DNA of 64,000 nt from Spirochaetota bacterium (GTDB taxonomy: Bacteria > Spirochaetota > UBA4802 > UBA5368): contig DATIKU010000058.1 in NCBI GenBank assembly GCA_035477215.1, positions 184,511-248,510 of the forward strand. The letters are read 5' to 3'. Below the pieces are notes generated by a model. That model saw only the letters and a program-made list of their open reading frames with translations. It did not search any database and was not told the DNA's origin. This document shows, piece after piece, positions 62,817 to 64,000 of this stretch; position 1 is the first letter of the stretch, and every line of letters starts with the position of its first letter. Position numbers and translations under genes: made by a program.

Positions 62817-63014
62817 TCCGCCGCACTCCTGAAAATGAGATTCCTCTGCTTACCCATAACATCGGAATATTTTACTTTTTTTTGAGCGTTTTTATGGCCT
62901 GGAGACATAATTTTTTTGTGCGGGATGGATGCGGCGGCGGTGAATACCGGCGCGGCAGGCCCTCTATTCCGGGCAGCGGATTCCGGTACAAAGAACCCGG
63001 CATGGAGCGTGTTT

Positions 63015-63278
63015 ATGGCAGAGCAATTGAGCTATTACTCGAAGATGGTGATGCAGGAGTTCCGGGATTATTATGGAGAACAACTGCACCCCGGCGTCAC
63101 GATGAACGTGCTTATTATCCGCGATCTCGTTTTGCGAAACCATAGGGAGGCGGTTTTCAACGAGCTCCTCGAAGACTTCGAATACCTCGAAATACTTCCC
63201 GCCTTCCCCGGGAAACTCATCCTCACGCAGATCGGCTTTCATTATTTATTGAATTGCCGCACCGGAACGCTAAACTGA
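63015..63278 (+). CDS. Small unknown protein
   Basis: 87 residues from ATG 63015 (GGAG 7 nt upstream). It is mostly helical by eye, acidic in the middle (NELLEDFEYLEILPAFPGK) and ends LTQIGFHYLLNC. No signal peptide and no known motif. First of three small genes transcribed away from flgB; 41 nt before the next. Confidence 0.6.
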   Translation: MAEQLSYYSKMVMQEFRDYYGEQLHPGVTMNVLIIRDLVLRNHREAVFNELLEDFEYLEILPAFPGKLILTQIGFHYLLNCRTGTLN

Positions 63279-63319
63279 TCCTTACTACGACCGTATTAAC
63301 ACCACCGAAAGGCCCTTAT

Positions 63320-63592
63320 ATGAAAGCGGGGAAATACGAGCTTATATATGAATTCGTTCATTGCAAGGGGACATCCACGCATGTAGCCGGGTTCGCGGAA
63401 ACCGAAACCGAGGCCCGGGAATGGGTGCGCCTGCAGCAGGGCAGGCTCCAGGCCGGCGGCAAAAGCGAATTCAGGGACGATGGATTTGAATGCCCCGCCA
63501 CCGTCTGCCCGCTCAAGATCGGCCTGCCCTCGTTCCAGTACAGGGAGGCGCGCCGAGCCTCTGATCCCGGCGGCACGAGCGACGGCCCGTGA
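63320..63592 (+). CDS. Small unknown protein with mixed alpha/beta pattern
   Basis: 90 residues from ATG 63320, AAAGG 7 nt upstream. KYELIYEFVHCKGTSTHVAGFAETETEAREWVRLQQG gives an alternating strand then helix; two cysteines near the end lie in FECPATVCPL. No family recognised. Its TGA overlaps the next gene's ATG (TGATG). Confidence 0.6.
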   Translation: MKAGKYELIYEFVHCKGTSTHVAGFAETETEAREWVRLQQGRLQAGGKSEFRDDGFECPATVCPLKIGLPSFQYREARRASDPGGTSDGP

Positions 63593-63903
63593 TGAGCGAT
63601 TCAAGTTCGGACTATTTCAGAACGATCGTTTTTCTCTGCGGGGACATCCTTGATGAGATCGACGACGTGGGCGAACTCTCCGGGGAGAACCGGCATATGA
63701 GGGGGATCGTCGATTCGCTCCTCGAAACCGATGCATACGGCATCCAGCATGTACTGGCACTGGAGGGCGGCCTGGGACGCTATCAATCGAAACTGACTTC
63801 GCTTTTTGCCAGGTATCCCGACGTCGTCTTCGTCGACACCCTGCTTCGCAGGATAACAAGCCTGCGCGAGATGTGCGTAAACTGCGTGGATTCTTTCCGA
63901 TAG
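63592..63903 (+). CDS. Small unknown helical protein
   Basis: 103 residues from ATG 63592, coupled to the gene before it. It is leucine-rich and acidic, probably an all-helical bundle (DILDEIDDVGELSGENRHMRGIVDSLLE). It ends in a Cys pair, CVNCVDSF. No family recognised. Confidence 0.6.
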   Translation: MSDSSSDYFRTIVFLCGDILDEIDDVGELSGENRHMRGIVDSLLETDAYGIQHVLALEGGLGRYQSKLTSLFARYPDVVFVDTLLRRITSLREMCVNCVDSFR

Positions 63904-63916
63904 CCGCGTGCGACGT

Positions 63917-64000
63917 TCAGGGCCGCGGGACGAATTTTATCACCCGGCAGTGCACGGTGAGCCTGTTTTCCTTCGGCGAATAATTGAACGCGGCCCCGTC
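63917..64000 (-). CDS. C-terminal end of a gene entering from the right edge
   Basis: The last 27 residues and stop are visible: AAFNYSPKENRLTVHCRVIK, ending VPRP. It reads like the closing beta strands of a PilZ-type (cyclic di-GMP receptor) domain. The visible part is too short to be sure. Confidence 0.45.
   Translation of the reverse strand, partial: DGAAFNYSPKENRLTVHCRVIKFVPRP

Overview
The window reads as a GC-rich, Gram-negative, motile bacterial chromosome. The best single clue is the flagellar block at the right end (flgB-flgC-fliE-fliF-fliG-fliH-fliI-fliJ, a lytic transglycosylase, then a FlbB/MotE-like protein). This matches the core order of the spirochaete flgB operon, although other phyla share much of it. 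Many predicted lipoproteins, a MORN-repeat protein and a 7TM-DISM diguanylate cyclase fit a spirochaete. The left end carries a true two-cysteine DsrC and a CbiA/DsrN-type amidase, and a SahR-type regulator sits upstream of ahcY; both features are better known from sulfur-metabolising Desulfobacterota. I favour an uncultured spirochaete with dissimilatory sulfur genes, but no rRNA is present to settle it.

Layout. 0-2 kb: sulfur genes on the minus strand (CbiA/DsrN, DsrC, TusA-DUF3343 fusion) and a broken ndk. 2-8 kb: pstS, VOC protein, nitroreductase, ParB-like protein, dodecin, then sahR-ahcY. 8-16 kb: acyl-CoA ligase, histidine kinase, tatC, pgk, HAD phosphatase, tRNA-His. 16-25 kb: MORN protein, then a minus-strand run (truncated M55 protein, DHH-CBS phosphoesterase, 47-codon ORF, amino-acid permease, M20 peptidase, M23 peptidase) and a penicillin-acylase-family gene trailed by a transglycosylase relic. 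25-34 kb: tRNA-Arg, tRNA-Pro, proS, two palindromic repeats, then pstB-phoU-phoB-phoR facing pstC-pstA. 34-39 kb: a DUF1573 lipoprotein with an in-frame UGA, glgX, an unknown anchored protein, tRNA-Arg. 39-54 kb: diguanylate cyclase, two iron-ADH paralogues around an SCP2-like gene, yjbQ-tatD, DRTGG genes, mgtE, UDP-sugar genes, three DUF4349-related genes. 54-63 kb: flagellar operon. 63-64 kb: three small unknown genes and a partial gene.

How genes work together. SahR-AhcY is a self-contained S-adenosylhomocysteine recycling unit with an operator inside the sahR promoter. The Pst/Pho genes are a phosphate-sensing system split into three transcription units. Ugd, Uxs and the 4-epimerase would convert UDP-glucose to UDP-glucuronate, UDP-xylose and UDP-galacturonate for surface glycans. 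The flagellar operon builds the rod, MS ring, switch and export ATPase.

Most notable: the DUF1573 lipoprotein (33986-34390). A TGA occupies exactly the first cysteine of the family CGCT motif, the frame stays open and family-like to its overlap with glgX, and a perfect 10-bp hairpin begins 11 nt after the TGA. It is a candidate selenoprotein or a very recent nonsense allele. Other leads are a metal-ligand-less iron-ADH beside an intact one, a fused/split DUF4349 duplication, two SD-equipped small ORFs coupled to a permease and to fliE, two apparently leaderless promoters, and a basic 109-residue extension on TatC.
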